DNA from: Nitrospirota bacterium | GTDB taxonomy: Bacteria > Nitrospirota > Nitrospiria > Nitrospirales > UBA8639 | Assembly: GCA_020348185.1 (NCBI GenBank) | Contig: CP070743.1 | Span: 1,342,039 to 1,363,493, forward strand | DNA: 21,455 nt | Direction: 5' to 3' | Shown here: one piece after another, positions 7,673-18,263 of the stretch | Numbering within the stretch: position 1 is the first letter of the stretch | How the letters are laid out: each line of letters starts with the position of its first letter | The notes under the pieces: generated by a model | The model's database searches: none | What the model was told of the DNA's origin: nothing | What the model saw: the letters and a program-made list of their open reading frames with translations, nothing else | Position numbers and translations under genes: made by a program

Positions 7673-8497
7673 ATGACCATGACGAACCGCGTTACTCAAT
7701 TTTCCATTGATCAAATTGGCTTCCACGCCGTACGGTTTTCCAGTTCGGGCATTTTTGAAACTCACAAAGACCAGATGGTCAATCCCTATGCCGCCACAAA
7801 AATACCTAAAGAAGCCCAAGTTGAGGGAACCCAATACGTCCCCCAATCCGATGGAATTTTTCCCTCTATCGTTCTGCTTCATGATCGTTGGGGGTATACC
7901 TCTCAAATGAGAGATACCGCTAAACGGTTAGCCAGCGAAGGCTACGTGGTATTAGTTCCAAACCTGTATGGACGTCAGGGTGGAATGGTTACCGCGAATG
8001 CCGAAGTTGCCGACGCGTTAATGGAACGATTAAATGAAAAAGATGCTCTCCAGGATATCAATGCCTGTTGCGAATACCTCAATACCAATCTGGCAGAAGA
8101 TACGTCGTTGGATCTTACAAAACGCAACGCCCATGCTGTCATCGGCTTTGGCATGGGTGGCTCCTTAGCCATTAAGTTTGCCTGCCACCGAAAACGTCTG
8201 AAAACCGCTGTCGCGTTTTATGGCAATCTTCCCGACTCTTCCGACACAGCCAAGCGCCTCTATTGTCCTGTACTCTATCATGCGGCAGGAACGAATAGTT
8301 CGGTCACCCAAGAGGATATTGACCAGTTCCAACAAGCCGCCAAACAGGAAAATAAGCATTTCGAGGTGGAACGCTATCCCGAAGCCTCAGCAGGTTTTTG
8401 CAATGAAACCCAACCGGCAACCTACCATGAGGAGGCGGCGACCCGTGCCTGGGAAGCCACCATAGACTTTCTGGATAAGCATTTGAAAAATCTCTAG
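7673..8497 (+). CDS. Dienelactone hydrolase-fold protein, catalytic triad lost
   Basis: A 274-residue alpha/beta-hydrolase of the dienelactone hydrolase (DLH) family. The first 55 residues are an extension. The core starts with SIVLLHDRWGYTSQMRD, then LASEGYVVLVPNLYGRQG. DLH enzymes use a Cys-Asp-His triad. Here the nucleophile elbow is GFGMGGS, with Gly150 in place of Cys in GxCxGG. The Asp loop reads HAAGTNSSV, with Asn208 where the acid is expected. The His loop is YPEASAGFCN, with Ala240 where the His of YPGAGHGF normally sits. All three catalytic positions thus appear substituted, while the fold signatures and the C-terminal ATRAWEATIDFLDKHL are intact. It is likely a non-catalytic binding or regulatory protein. 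It is preceded by a good promoter (7563-7592) and is probably monocistronic. Confidence 0.82.
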   Translation: MTMTNRVTQFSIDQIGFHAVRFSSSGIFETHKDQMVNPYAATKIPKEAQVEGTQYVPQSDGIFPSIVLLHDRWGYTSQMRDTAKRLASEGYVVLVPNLYGRQGGMVTANAEVADALMERLNEKDALQDINACCEYLNTNLAEDTSLDLTKRNAHAVIGFGMGGSLAIKFACHRKRLKTAVAFYGNLPDSSDTAKRLYCPVLYHAAGTNSSVTQEDIDQFQQAAKQENKHFEVERYPEASAGFCNETQPATYHEEAATRAWEATIDFLDKHLKNL

Positions 8498-8616
8498 CGT
8501 ATCTGCCACTTCTGGAAAAACGGCTAAAATTTCTTGAATCATTATGAGACGATCATCTTGCCTTAAAAGAATAGGTTCAAGGTCCACCAATACGATTACA
8601 TACCTAATCTCTGAAC

Positions 8617-9420
8617 GTGAAACCCGAAACCCTCTTAGCTGATTTTTTTTCAGCCTTTCCACCATGGATTCGTCCCCTCCCCATCATCTTAACCTTCCTT
8701 AGCATTCCTTCTCTTTCTCTTAGTCAGCCATTGAATTTTCACGAAGTCGGAGAAATCAACCCATCTGAATTTCTGTCCGTCTCCTCCGACCAAGAGGCCA
8801 CCTCCCTTTTCAGAAAAACCTTTGGAAAGTCATTAGGGATTAACCCACCTCAATCGAAAAAAAGAGGGCAAACAGCACAATCTCTCCACCGGACATCGGA
8901 GATCACCGATGAAATCTCACAATTCATGGCACAGGTCATCATCTCAATCCGAGCCAACAGATTCCCAACGATTATTCAAGCGGATGGCCTCCAATCACTA
9001 GGCCAATTGAGCAACAGAGAAGACCCACAATCTCTCTGGTTGGCCGCCAAAGCTCACTCAAATGAGCTAAACCAATTCATGAATTTGACCGCAAAGATCT
9101 TCAAACTCTCCCAAGAAATGGCCAGTCACCCTAACCAGCCCCCTCCCCAGTTTTCCACCTTTGCAGGGCATTTCGATCAAACGTATCCGCAATTGGTGGA
9201 GGGTCAAGATTCTTGGGTCTCAATCTTAGAGAAAAATGGGACCGCCGCCATCACTCACCGCTTTCATGACTATTGGGAAAAACAATCAATGAACACCTCC
9301 TCTCCGGAAAATTCCTCCGAGATCTCTCCCGACCAACAACAAGCCTATGTTCACTATTACGTAAAGACCCGACTACTCCCGGTCTTTGTTTCGCATCTCA
9401 TCGCTCAATCGATTCAATAA
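8617..9420 (+). CDS. Secreted hypothetical protein, upstream part of a split gene
   Basis: A 267-residue frame from GTG 8617 to TAA 9418-9420. The N-terminus carries a likely Sec signal (IRPLPIILTFLSIPSLSLS, about 18-36) with possible cleavage near residue 36, so the product should be periplasmic. The mature part is polar, Gln- and Ser-rich, mostly helical, and matches no family I know. The frame is closed upstream by a TAA, so the start cannot lie much earlier; no strong ribosome site precedes the GTG. After the TAA the same frame stays open to 9798 and encodes a compact domain. The stop therefore most likely truncates a longer 393-codon gene and is not a natural end. A sequencing error or suppression of the TAA cannot be excluded. 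Confidence 0.6.
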   Translation: MKPETLLADFFSAFPPWIRPLPIILTFLSIPSLSLSQPLNFHEVGEINPSEFLSVSSDQEATSLFRKTFGKSLGINPPQSKKRGQTAQSLHRTSEITDEISQFMAQVIISIRANRFPTIIQADGLQSLGQLSNREDPQSLWLAAKAHSNELNQFMNLTAKIFKLSQEMASHPNQPPPQFSTFAGHFDQTYPQLVEGQDSWVSILEKNGTAAITHRFHDYWEKQSMNTSSPENSSEISPDQQQAYVHYYVKTRLLPVFVSHLIAQSIQ

Positions 9421-9519
9421 CAGGCCAGTGCTGAATATCAAGCCGGGCAATCCTGGATTCGGCTCAGGAAATGGAATGAATCGAACCAACAATTACGGGC
9501 ATTAACGAGGCTTTGCGGG

Positions 9520-9798
9520 ATGTGGCAATGGACGGTTCATAACCACCAAAACCACCAGGACCATAAAATGACCTTGTCCTTTTCTCCTTCCACCCAACAA
9601 ATTCCCGGTCAACCCCAACCTGACGTGATCATCATGAATGGCGATACGGTTTACCTAAAGTGGACCTTCCCTTCAGGGTACCAAGAAGATAGCTTATTGC
9701 TGAGTAATCGCGATCAACGACTTGAGGGGACCTTTAAGAGTTCACGAGGGCCTCATGGCAACATCAGCGGAAAACGCCTCTCAAATTGCAGCCGCTAA
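9520..9798 (+). CDS. C-terminal domain of the split secreted protein
   Basis: A 92-residue reading frame from ATG 9520, in the same phase as the preceding gene. Sequence between the TAA at 9418 and this ATG is also open and reads like protein (QSWIRLRKWNESNQQLRALT). The domain starts with MWQWTVHNHQNHQDHKM, a His-rich strand, continues with a beta-rich pattern (DTVYLKWTFPSGYQEDSLLL, QRLEGTFKSS) and ends at NISGKRLSNC. It looks like a small lipocalin-like or beta-barrel module that would fold in the periplasm after export. Alone it lacks a signal peptide and would stay in the cytoplasm, which supports its being the tail of the 8617 gene. Independent re-initiation at 9520 is possible but the ribosome site is weak. 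Confidence 0.5.
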   Translation: MWQWTVHNHQNHQDHKMTLSFSPSTQQIPGQPQPDVIIMNGDTVYLKWTFPSGYQEDSLLLSNRDQRLEGTFKSSRGPHGNISGKRLSNCSR

Positions 9799-9869
9799 GT
9801 CCGCGCCTTCTCAATTAAGGTCTCAGGTATTCTCTTCGCTCCATTCTCCAACAATCCCCGCCATAGGTG

Positions 9870-9875
9870 TATAAT
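9870..9875 (+). promoter_or_regulatory. Possible -10 element for putA
   Basis: A perfect TATAAT lies 21 bp ahead of the ATG at 9896. No good -35 is found 16-18 bp upstream. If used, transcription would start near 9882 and leave a leader of about 14 bases, with no clear ribosome site, so putA might be read from a near-leaderless message. Confidence 0.35.
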
Positions 9876-9895
9876 ATGAGTAAGTATTGGTGCTG

Positions 9896-12886
<2,991 letters not shown>

Positions 12887-13807
12887 GGCCATCTGGTCCT
12901 TGATGGTCACTTCCTCAAGCTCTTCAATCAGTTCAATGACCTTATCCTCGCTTGAAGCCAATGACGGGACCGTCTGTCGTTCAACATATTTTAATAATCC
13001 TATACCACGGCCAAACCACGCGGTCATCGTGTCCGTTCCCCGCACAGTTTGCTGCATATGAGTGAGGTGCACGTCCATCGTCATTCGGGCTTCCAGCCGG
13101 ATCGACTCAGAAAATGTACCAAGAGGAACTGTGACATCCTCCTTCCCAACAACGGTGACCACCGCCTGCACATCGACTCGCTCTGTCCGTCCATCTCGAT
13201 CCAGGTCTAACCCAAGATCCAGATCTTTCCGATCAAGTTGCTGAAAGGAACTTGGAATTTCAATCGGGAACCGAACAATTTGGTAGGGAATCAATTGTTT
13301 TTCCAGCGTTGTTCCAGGTTTCGACCCATAATAACGGATCCCGGCTGCATCCCGACGGTAATAACTATCGGACGGCCCTTGATCACCTGGATTGGTATCA
13401 TGGAAGACCGTCAGGGTCATTCCCTCGCGTACTTCTTCTCCAATGACCGTTGAAACATTCGTAAACTGCTTTTCGGCAATTTCCACCATCCCCCCTTCGA
13501 TCATTCGTCCCCGGTATCGCCATTCGTTTCCTTCCTGGTCAGGGAAATATTCATCAACAGCCGACACCACTTCCTTTGGGGTCTGGGCCAATCCAACCGA
13601 ATAAATGGGGCATACGGAAAGATAGAATATCCCCACGAGGATTGAGGAGGAAAGAATGGACAACCAGTTAGCGTAAGGGGTGAAAACAGATCGCATAGTA
13701 CCTACAGGCCACTCAACCTACCATACGGTCCACGATTCCAGCAAGAACGTGCACATCGAAGTCTCGGTGGTGCGGACCAGCCCCAGCTCAGCGTTACTCC
13801 TTCCAAG

Positions 13808-13837
13808 ATGATATTCTGAATGTTGGGAATTGGACAA
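13808..13837 (-). promoter_or_regulatory. Possible sigma-70 promoter for the secreted-protein gene
   Basis: Read on the minus strand: TTGTCC (13837-13832), an 18-bp spacer, then TATCAT (13813-13808). The match is four of six and five of six. It would give a leader of about 105 bases before the ATG at 13696. Confidence 0.33.
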
Positions 13838-13917
13838 TAAACTTCATTTGACTCTAAGATGAACGATCTGTGATGGACCTCCAGTCGTGAGGTTCGTTTC
13901 TTAACAGCATATTTCTG

Positions 13918-13964
13918 GCCCTCCCAAGGGTTATGGGTATCCAGTGGTGGTAGGGCTTTTTTTT
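13918..13964 (+). terminator. Hairpin plus T-run just ahead of the SDR gene
   Basis: GCCCT (13918-13922) pairs with AGGGC (13952-13956), with weaker pairing inside (CC with GG), and is followed at once by eight T residues. It has the shape of an intrinsic terminator on the plus strand, yet no plus-strand gene ends nearby and the SDR gene starts 18 bp later. It could end an unannotated short transcript or act as a leader attenuator. The stem is imperfect, so confidence is limited. Confidence 0.4.
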
Positions 13965-13981
13965 GTTTTGTACTTTTATTT

Positions 13982-14713
13982 ATGTCTGAATCATCTTTGC
14001 CCACTATCCTCGTAGCCGGTGGATCGGGAATAATTGGAAGGGCCATCTGCCAATCCTTTGGACAACACGGATGGCACATCGGCATTCATTATCACCACAA
14101 CCACGAGGATGCCACACGCACCGCACGCTTCATTCAGGAACGTAGGGGAACCGCTACTCTCCTCCAAGCCGATTGTCGAGATTTCACCCAGGTTGAGCAG
14201 ATGGTGCAGACCTTTGTCGCCGAATCTGGACGCCTTGATGCTTTGATCTATTCTGTGGGTGTGAGTGCTGATCGGTTAGTCGTACGGACCACCTCCGAGT
14301 CGTGGACCGATCAGCTTGCCGTCAATCTGACAGGCTGCTTTGTTATGCTCAAGACTATTGGTCCCATTCTGCAAAAGCAACAGGAGGGAGCGGTTATCAT
14401 CGTGGGGTCTCTATCCAGCCTTCTCGGCTCGTCCGGTCAAGCTGCTTATTCCGCATCAAAGGCGGGGCTCATCGGGTTGATGAAAACCGCAGCCCGGGAA
14501 TGGGGACCCGACAACATCAGAGTGAATGCTATTTTGCCAGGATGGCAGGCCTCCCCACTATCCGGTGCGGCGTTCCCCGATCCTTCGCAGCGGAAGGATC
14601 ATGTTCTGATGCGGACCTCCTCGCCAGATGAAGTGGCCAAGGCTGTCTATCAGTTAACTCATCTGAAAGAGGTTTCGGGTCAGATTTGGAATCTGGACAG
14701 CCGAATTTGGTGA
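13982..14713 (+). CDS. Short-chain dehydrogenase/reductase, FabG-like
   Basis: A 243-residue classical SDR, the size of 3-oxoacyl-ACP reductase (FabG). The cofactor-binding loop is GGSGIIGR at 13-20 in place of the usual TGxxxGxG. The NAG motif is replaced by YSVG (90-93). The catalytic tetrad is present as N115 (AVNLTG), S143 (VGSLSS), Y156 and K160 (YSASKAG). IRVNAILPGW is the usual segment after the active site. It lies only 9 bp upstream of bioD on the same strand, so a two-gene operon is likely, and a role in pimeloyl-ACP or biotin supply can be proposed but not shown. Generic FabG-like annotation is safe; the exact substrate is unknown. There is no obvious ribosome site before ATG 13982; the upstream sequence is T-rich. 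Confidence 0.85.
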   Translation: MSESSLPTILVAGGSGIIGRAICQSFGQHGWHIGIHYHHNHEDATRTARFIQERRGTATLLQADCRDFTQVEQMVQTFVAESGRLDALIYSVGVSADRLVVRTTSESWTDQLAVNLTGCFVMLKTIGPILQKQQEGAVIIVGSLSSLLGSSGQAAYSASKAGLIGLMKTAAREWGPDNIRVNAILPGWQASPLSGAAFPDPSQRKDHVLMRTSSPDEVAKAVYQLTHLKEVSGQIWNLDSRIW

Positions 14714-14722
14714 ACCACCTCA

Positions 14723-15496
14723 ATGAACAGAAAAAAGCTCCATTCACCCCGAAACCGACCCCGAGGACTGTTTATTACTGCGACAGATACCGGAGTGGGC
14801 AAGACCGTGGTTGTGGCCGCCCTGGCTTTAGCCCTCAAGCAGAAAGGGGTGAATGTTGCGGTGATGAAACCCATAGAGTCCGGCCTTCATTCTTCCCAAC
14901 CGGAAACCTCAGATGCCGAACGACTTCGTGGCCTGGTCATGCCAACGCAGGCGCTTGAATCCGTTTCCTTGTATCGACTGGCTCACCCTCTTGCGCCACT
15001 GGCCGCAGCTCGGATGGCCGGAGTGACAATAGATGTGTCTTCCATCACGTCCGCCTACCAGGAACTATCCTACCACCATGATCTTATTCTGGTAGAAGGA
15101 GTCGGAGGCGTGATGGCTCCCATCTCACCAGAAAGCACCGTTCGGGATTTAATCAGAGTTCTTGGATTGCCGAGTCTTCTGGTCGGCCGGGCAGGCTTGG
15201 GGGGGATCAATCACATTCTTCTAGGACTTGAAGCCTTGCACGCACACAACATCGAGGTAGTGGGTATTGTGTTTAATCACTCCACGCAAGAACCAGACTC
15301 CGAGACTCAAAAATTGCAACATCATTCAACCATTGACCTGGTTAGAGAACTCAGAGATGTTCCGGTCTTTGGACCACTGAAATTCGAAAAAGCATGCCAA
15401 CACGATTGGTTGGAAGGAATGAAATTGTTATACACACATCCTTCAATTCAAAACTTGGCCTCCCATGTCATGGAAAGGATTCCATATAACGCTTAA
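14723..15496 (+). CDS. bioD: ATP-dependent dethiobiotin synthetase
   Basis: Closes the ureido ring of dethiobiotin from 7,8-diaminononanoate, CO2 and ATP, the penultimate step of biotin synthesis. The 257 residues include the P-loop TATDTGVGKT (about 19-28), the substrate-side VMKPIESG, the Mg/ATP motif VEGVGGVMAPI and the PSLLVGRAGLGGINH segment, all in the order of the BioD family. The N-terminus has about 14 extra basic residues before GLFITATDTG. It follows the SDR gene by 9 bp. The 3' end overlaps that of thiE on the other strand by 29 bp. bioA, bioB and bioF are not in this window. The product feeds biotin to AccB, encoded nearby on the opposite strand. Confidence 0.93.
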   Translation: MNRKKLHSPRNRPRGLFITATDTGVGKTVVVAALALALKQKGVNVAVMKPIESGLHSSQPETSDAERLRGLVMPTQALESVSLYRLAHPLAPLAAARMAGVTIDVSSITSAYQELSYHHDLILVEGVGGVMAPISPESTVRDLIRVLGLPSLLVGRAGLGGINHILLGLEALHAHNIEVVGIVFNHSTQEPDSETQKLQHHSTIDLVRELRDVPVFGPLKFEKACQHDWLEGMKLLYTHPSIQNLASHVMERIPYNA

Positions 15497-16121
15497 TGGC
15501 CTGTCGGGGATTGGTAGAATCGAGAATTCCAGACGCCACGGCCACCGCATCCGCTCCTGCAGCCACAATTTTCGATACCGATTCAGATTGGATCCCTCCT
15601 ATAGCGACAATCGGTAGCGAGGTAAGCGATCGAACCTTCTTCATCCCGTCTAATCCCACTACCGGTTCGTGATTGGCTTTGGTGTTTGTGGGGAAGAGAG
15701 GGCCAAACCCTAAATAATCGGCCCCCTGCTCCGTCGCTTCCACGACCTGTTCCAAAGAATGGGTTGACATGCCTATCAGACACTTGGCTCCCAGAAGCTC
15801 TCGGGCAAGACGGATGGGCAGATCGGATTGGCCTAAATGGACCCCGTCCGCTTCCACCGCTACGCCAACATCACATCGATCGTTCACGATAAACGTCACA
15901 CCGGAATCCCGAGCGATTTTTCGGAGTTCAAGGGCTTGTCGATAGACTTCGTTCATCGCATCGTGTTTATTACGATACTGAACGACTCTGACCCCGAGGT
16001 CCGCACCATGTCGAAGAATATCGGCTAACGCCCAGCGCGAGGCCCAGCGCTGATCCAAAAGGAGATAGAGTCCTTTTATTTTGGAGGCGGTATTGGGAGA
16101 GTCAACGGAAGCTTCCGTCAT
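15468..16121 (-). CDS. thiE: Thiamine phosphate synthase
   Basis: Couples the pyrimidine (HMP-PP) and thiazole phosphate halves of thiamine. The 217-residue TIM barrel shows the family motifs in order: VQYRNK (pyrophosphate site), FIVNDRCDVGVAVEADGVHL with GQSD, IGMSTHS, DYLGFGPLFPTNTK and PIVAIGGI, then AVASGI near the end. The ATG at 16121 overlaps the accC stop as ATGA, so translation is probably coupled to accC. It ends 29 bp inside the convergent bioD. No TPP riboswitch (THI element) is seen upstream, consistent with expression as the last gene of the acc cluster and not as a thiamine regulon. Confidence 0.93.
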   Translation of the reverse strand: MTEASVDSPNTASKIKGLYLLLDQRWASRWALADILRHGADLGVRVVQYRNKHDAMNEVYRQALELRKIARDSGVTFIVNDRCDVGVAVEADGVHLGQSDLPIRLARELLGAKCLIGMSTHSLEQVVEATEQGADYLGFGPLFPTNTKANHEPVVGLDGMKKVRSLTSLPIVAIGGIQSESVSKIVAAGADAVAVASGILDSTNPRQAIKRYMESFP

Positions 16122-17470
16122 GAAGGATGATGGCTGCCCATGAGCCGTTCAAGAAACCGGGTTGAGACATGGCCTTTTTGAAAATCGGCATTGGCAAGAA
16201 TTTGTTGGTGAAGCGGGACGGTGGTTTTAATTCCTTCGATGATAAATTCATCCAGGGCACGTCGGGTTCGGGCTAAGGCTTCCTCTCGATCTTTTCCGTA
16301 TCCAATCAATTTGGCCACCAAGGAATCATAATAGGGTTGAACGGTCCCACCTGACTCCATGGCCGAATCGACACGAATTCCCGGACCACCAGGAGGATGA
16401 AATTTTGTCACGGTCCCGGGACTTGGCGTAAACCGATCGGGGCATTCCGCATTCACCCGACACTCAATCGCATGCCCCATGAGCCGGATGTCCCGCTGCC
16501 GATAAGGAAGGCGAAGTCCCGCAGCCATCCGAATTTGCTCTTTGACCAGATCAATGCCGGTGATCACCTCCGTAATGGGATGTTCGACCTGAATCCTGGT
16601 ATTGACTTCCATAAAATAAAATTTCCCATCTCGATCCAACAAGAATTCCACCGTGCCTGCGTTGCGATAGTGCACGGACTTCATCACCTCAACCGCCACT
16701 CGTCCCATTTCTTGACGTAAAGAGTCATCCAACGCTGGTGAGGGAGATTCTTCAACCAGTTTTTGATACCGTCGCTGGACCGAACAATCTCGCTCATTCA
16801 GATGCACGACTCGCCCGTGGGAATCCGCTAATACTTGAAATTCAATATGGCGAGGATCTTGAAAATATCTTTCGAAATACACCCCAGAATGACCAAACGA
16901 AGATTCAGCTTCGGATTGGGCGGCTTGGACCGCGGGCGTCAGATCTTCCTCCCTTCCAACCACCCGCATGCCTCGTCCACCCCCCCCGGCTGAGGCTTTC
17001 ACAATGATGGGAAATCCTATGTGTCGAGCGATTGTTTTATAATCTTCTTGATCCTGAATTTCACCCTCACTCCCTGGAAGAACAGGAATGCCTTTCTGCA
17101 TCATTTGCGCCCTGGCCTTCGATTTATCCCCTAACAACGCAATGTGTTCCGACAGCGGTCCAATAAAGGTCACGCCGATCGATTCACACACCTCGGCAAA
17201 GTGCGCATTTTCGGCGAGAAACCCATAACCCGGATGAATGGCATCCACCCCGGTAATTTCTGCCGCACTCAAGACATTTGGGACATTTCGGTAGCTCAGA
17301 GCCCCTTCCGCCGGCCCCACACAAACATGTTCATCGGCATAGCGCACATGCAAGGAGTGAGCATCCGGTTCCGAATAAATGGCCACGGTTTTAATGCCGA
17401 GTTCCTGACAGGCCCGAATTATTCGAACTGCAATCTCTCCCCGATTGGCTACAAGAACTTTTTTAAACAC
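16118..17470 (-). CDS. accC: Acetyl-CoA carboxylase, biotin carboxylase subunit
   Basis: Carboxylates the biotin of AccB with bicarbonate and ATP, the first half-reaction of malonyl-CoA synthesis. From GTG 17468-17470 the protein is 450 residues, the standard AccC length, and begins FKKVLVANRGEIAVRI. An upstream TTG at 17506 keeps the frame open for 12 more codons, but that extension is unlike the family. A GAGGGG box lies about 10 bp before the GTG. Motifs seen are HPGYGFLAEN, the ATP-grasp glycine loop KASAGGGGRGMRVV, HIEFQVLADSHG, LNERDCSVQRRYQK, EVNTRIQVEHPITE and YYDSLVAKLI. It lies 235 bp downstream of accB, an unusually long gap, and thiE overlaps its stop. Confidence 0.95.
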   Translation of the reverse strand: MFKKVLVANRGEIAVRIIRACQELGIKTVAIYSEPDAHSLHVRYADEHVCVGPAEGALSYRNVPNVLSAAEITGVDAIHPGYGFLAENAHFAEVCESIGVTFIGPLSEHIALLGDKSKARAQMMQKGIPVLPGSEGEIQDQEDYKTIARHIGFPIIVKASAGGGGRGMRVVGREEDLTPAVQAAQSEAESSFGHSGVYFERYFQDPRHIEFQVLADSHGRVVHLNERDCSVQRRYQKLVEESPSPALDDSLRQEMGRVAVEVMKSVHYRNAGTVEFLLDRDGKFYFMEVNTRIQVEHPITEVITGIDLVKEQIRMAAGLRLPYRQRDIRLMGHAIECRVNAECPDRFTPSPGTVTKFHPPGGPGIRVDSAMESGGTVQPYYDSLVAKLIGYGKDREEALARTRRALDEFIIEGIKTTVPLHQQILANADFQKGHVSTRFLERLMGSHHPS

Positions 17471-17633
17471 CCGATCGCATCCCCTCGTGAAAATCCCTAC
17501 CCACAATGAAACAATATGGTATCAAGGAGTTCCCTCATATCTTATCAAAGAGTATACATTTTCAGGCATCAGTGGACGTATGGTATGCCACAACACATTT
17601 CACCTTCTAGGGTCACCTGTGCCCTTATAGAAA

Positions 17634-17666
17634 CCATCCTCTTCACTCATGAAGAGACTGAGATGG
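17634..17666. promoter_or_regulatory. Hairpin in the accB-accC gap
   Basis: A perfect 7-bp inverted repeat CTCTTCA (17639-17645) / TGAAGAG (17650-17656) with a 4-base loop is extended by CCATC (17634-17638) / GATGG (17662-17666) across a 5-base bulge. There is no T-run on either strand, so it is not a standard terminator. A transcript-processing or stability element between the two cistrons is one possibility. Confidence 0.45.
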
Positions 17667-17705
17667 AACGCGTAACGGCCATCAGTCTCCGGCGGAAAAG
17701 GGTAT

Positions 17706-18176
17706 TTACGTTTCCGATTTGGGATCAATAAGGAACAACGGCTGCCCATATTCAACGGGTGTCGTACTTTCTACAAGAATTTTGACGACCCGGCCATCCG
17801 TTTCTGACTCAATTTCATTCATGAGTTTCATCGCTTCAACAATACAAAGGACCTGCCCCTTTTTGACAGCATCACCTTCCTCCACATAGGGATCGGCATC
17901 CGGAGAAGGTGAGCGATAGAATGTCCCCACTATTGGGGAGGTCACCGTAAGGAAGCGAGCTTGATCTTGAGTGGTCTCATGGTGGAGAGTTTCGGGGAGC
18001 GGCGCCTGATCCTGAGGGGATTGGGGTAGACCTTGGGGGGCCTGTGGGAGTGCAGGTGAGTGGTCTCGCCTCACCCTGATCCGTACGCCCTTTTTTTCAA
18101 ATTCCAGTTCGTTCAGATGAAGTTTGGAGAGAAGCTCAACTAATTCTTCAATCTCTCGTCGCTGGTCATCATGCAT
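17706..18176 (-). CDS. accB: Acetyl-CoA carboxylase, biotin carboxyl carrier protein
   Basis: The carrier subunit moves carboxyl groups between AccC and the carboxyltransferase. The 156 residues follow the usual plan: an N-terminal helical part (about 1-37), a Pro/Gln-rich linker (about 40-75, LPQAPQGLPQSPQDQ), then a C-terminal biotinyl domain. Lys117 in VEAMKLMNE is the biotinylation site. SPIVGTFYRSPSPDADPYV marks the domain start and the thumb region is also present. It starts at ATG 18176. efp lies 87 bp upstream on the same strand and accC 235 bp downstream. Confidence 0.95.
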   Translation of the reverse strand: MHDDQRREIEELVELLSKLHLNELEFEKKGVRIRVRRDHSPALPQAPQGLPQSPQDQAPLPETLHHETTQDQARFLTVTSPIVGTFYRSPSPDADPYVEEGDAVKKGQVLCIVEAMKLMNEIESETDGRVVKILVESTTPVEYGQPLFLIDPKSET

Positions 18177-18263
18177 AAGGGATGGTCACCCGTTTGAAAA
18201 ACCTAAGAATCCTGTTTTCTGCCCAGGCCTTTGGAGTGTCCCACCTGAGCTTCCAGGCTAAAG

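Noticed and set aside
8387..8665. Minus-strand 92-codon frame with hydrophobic, protein-like text across the gap after the DLH-fold gene
   Set aside because: It overlaps the ends of two plus-strand genes, has no recognised family and no clear ribosome site. The gap alone is too short to support it.
13702..14085. Minus-strand 127-codon frame spanning the intergenic region upstream of the SDR gene
   Set aside because: It runs antisense into the SDR start and its composition (many Pro, Arg, Cys, Trp) is unlike a real protein.
17471..17506. N-terminal extension of AccC from TTG 17506
   Set aside because: The family begins at FKKVLVANRGEIA. The GTG at 17470 has a purine-rich box at a good distance, and the extra 12 residues are unlike any AccC.
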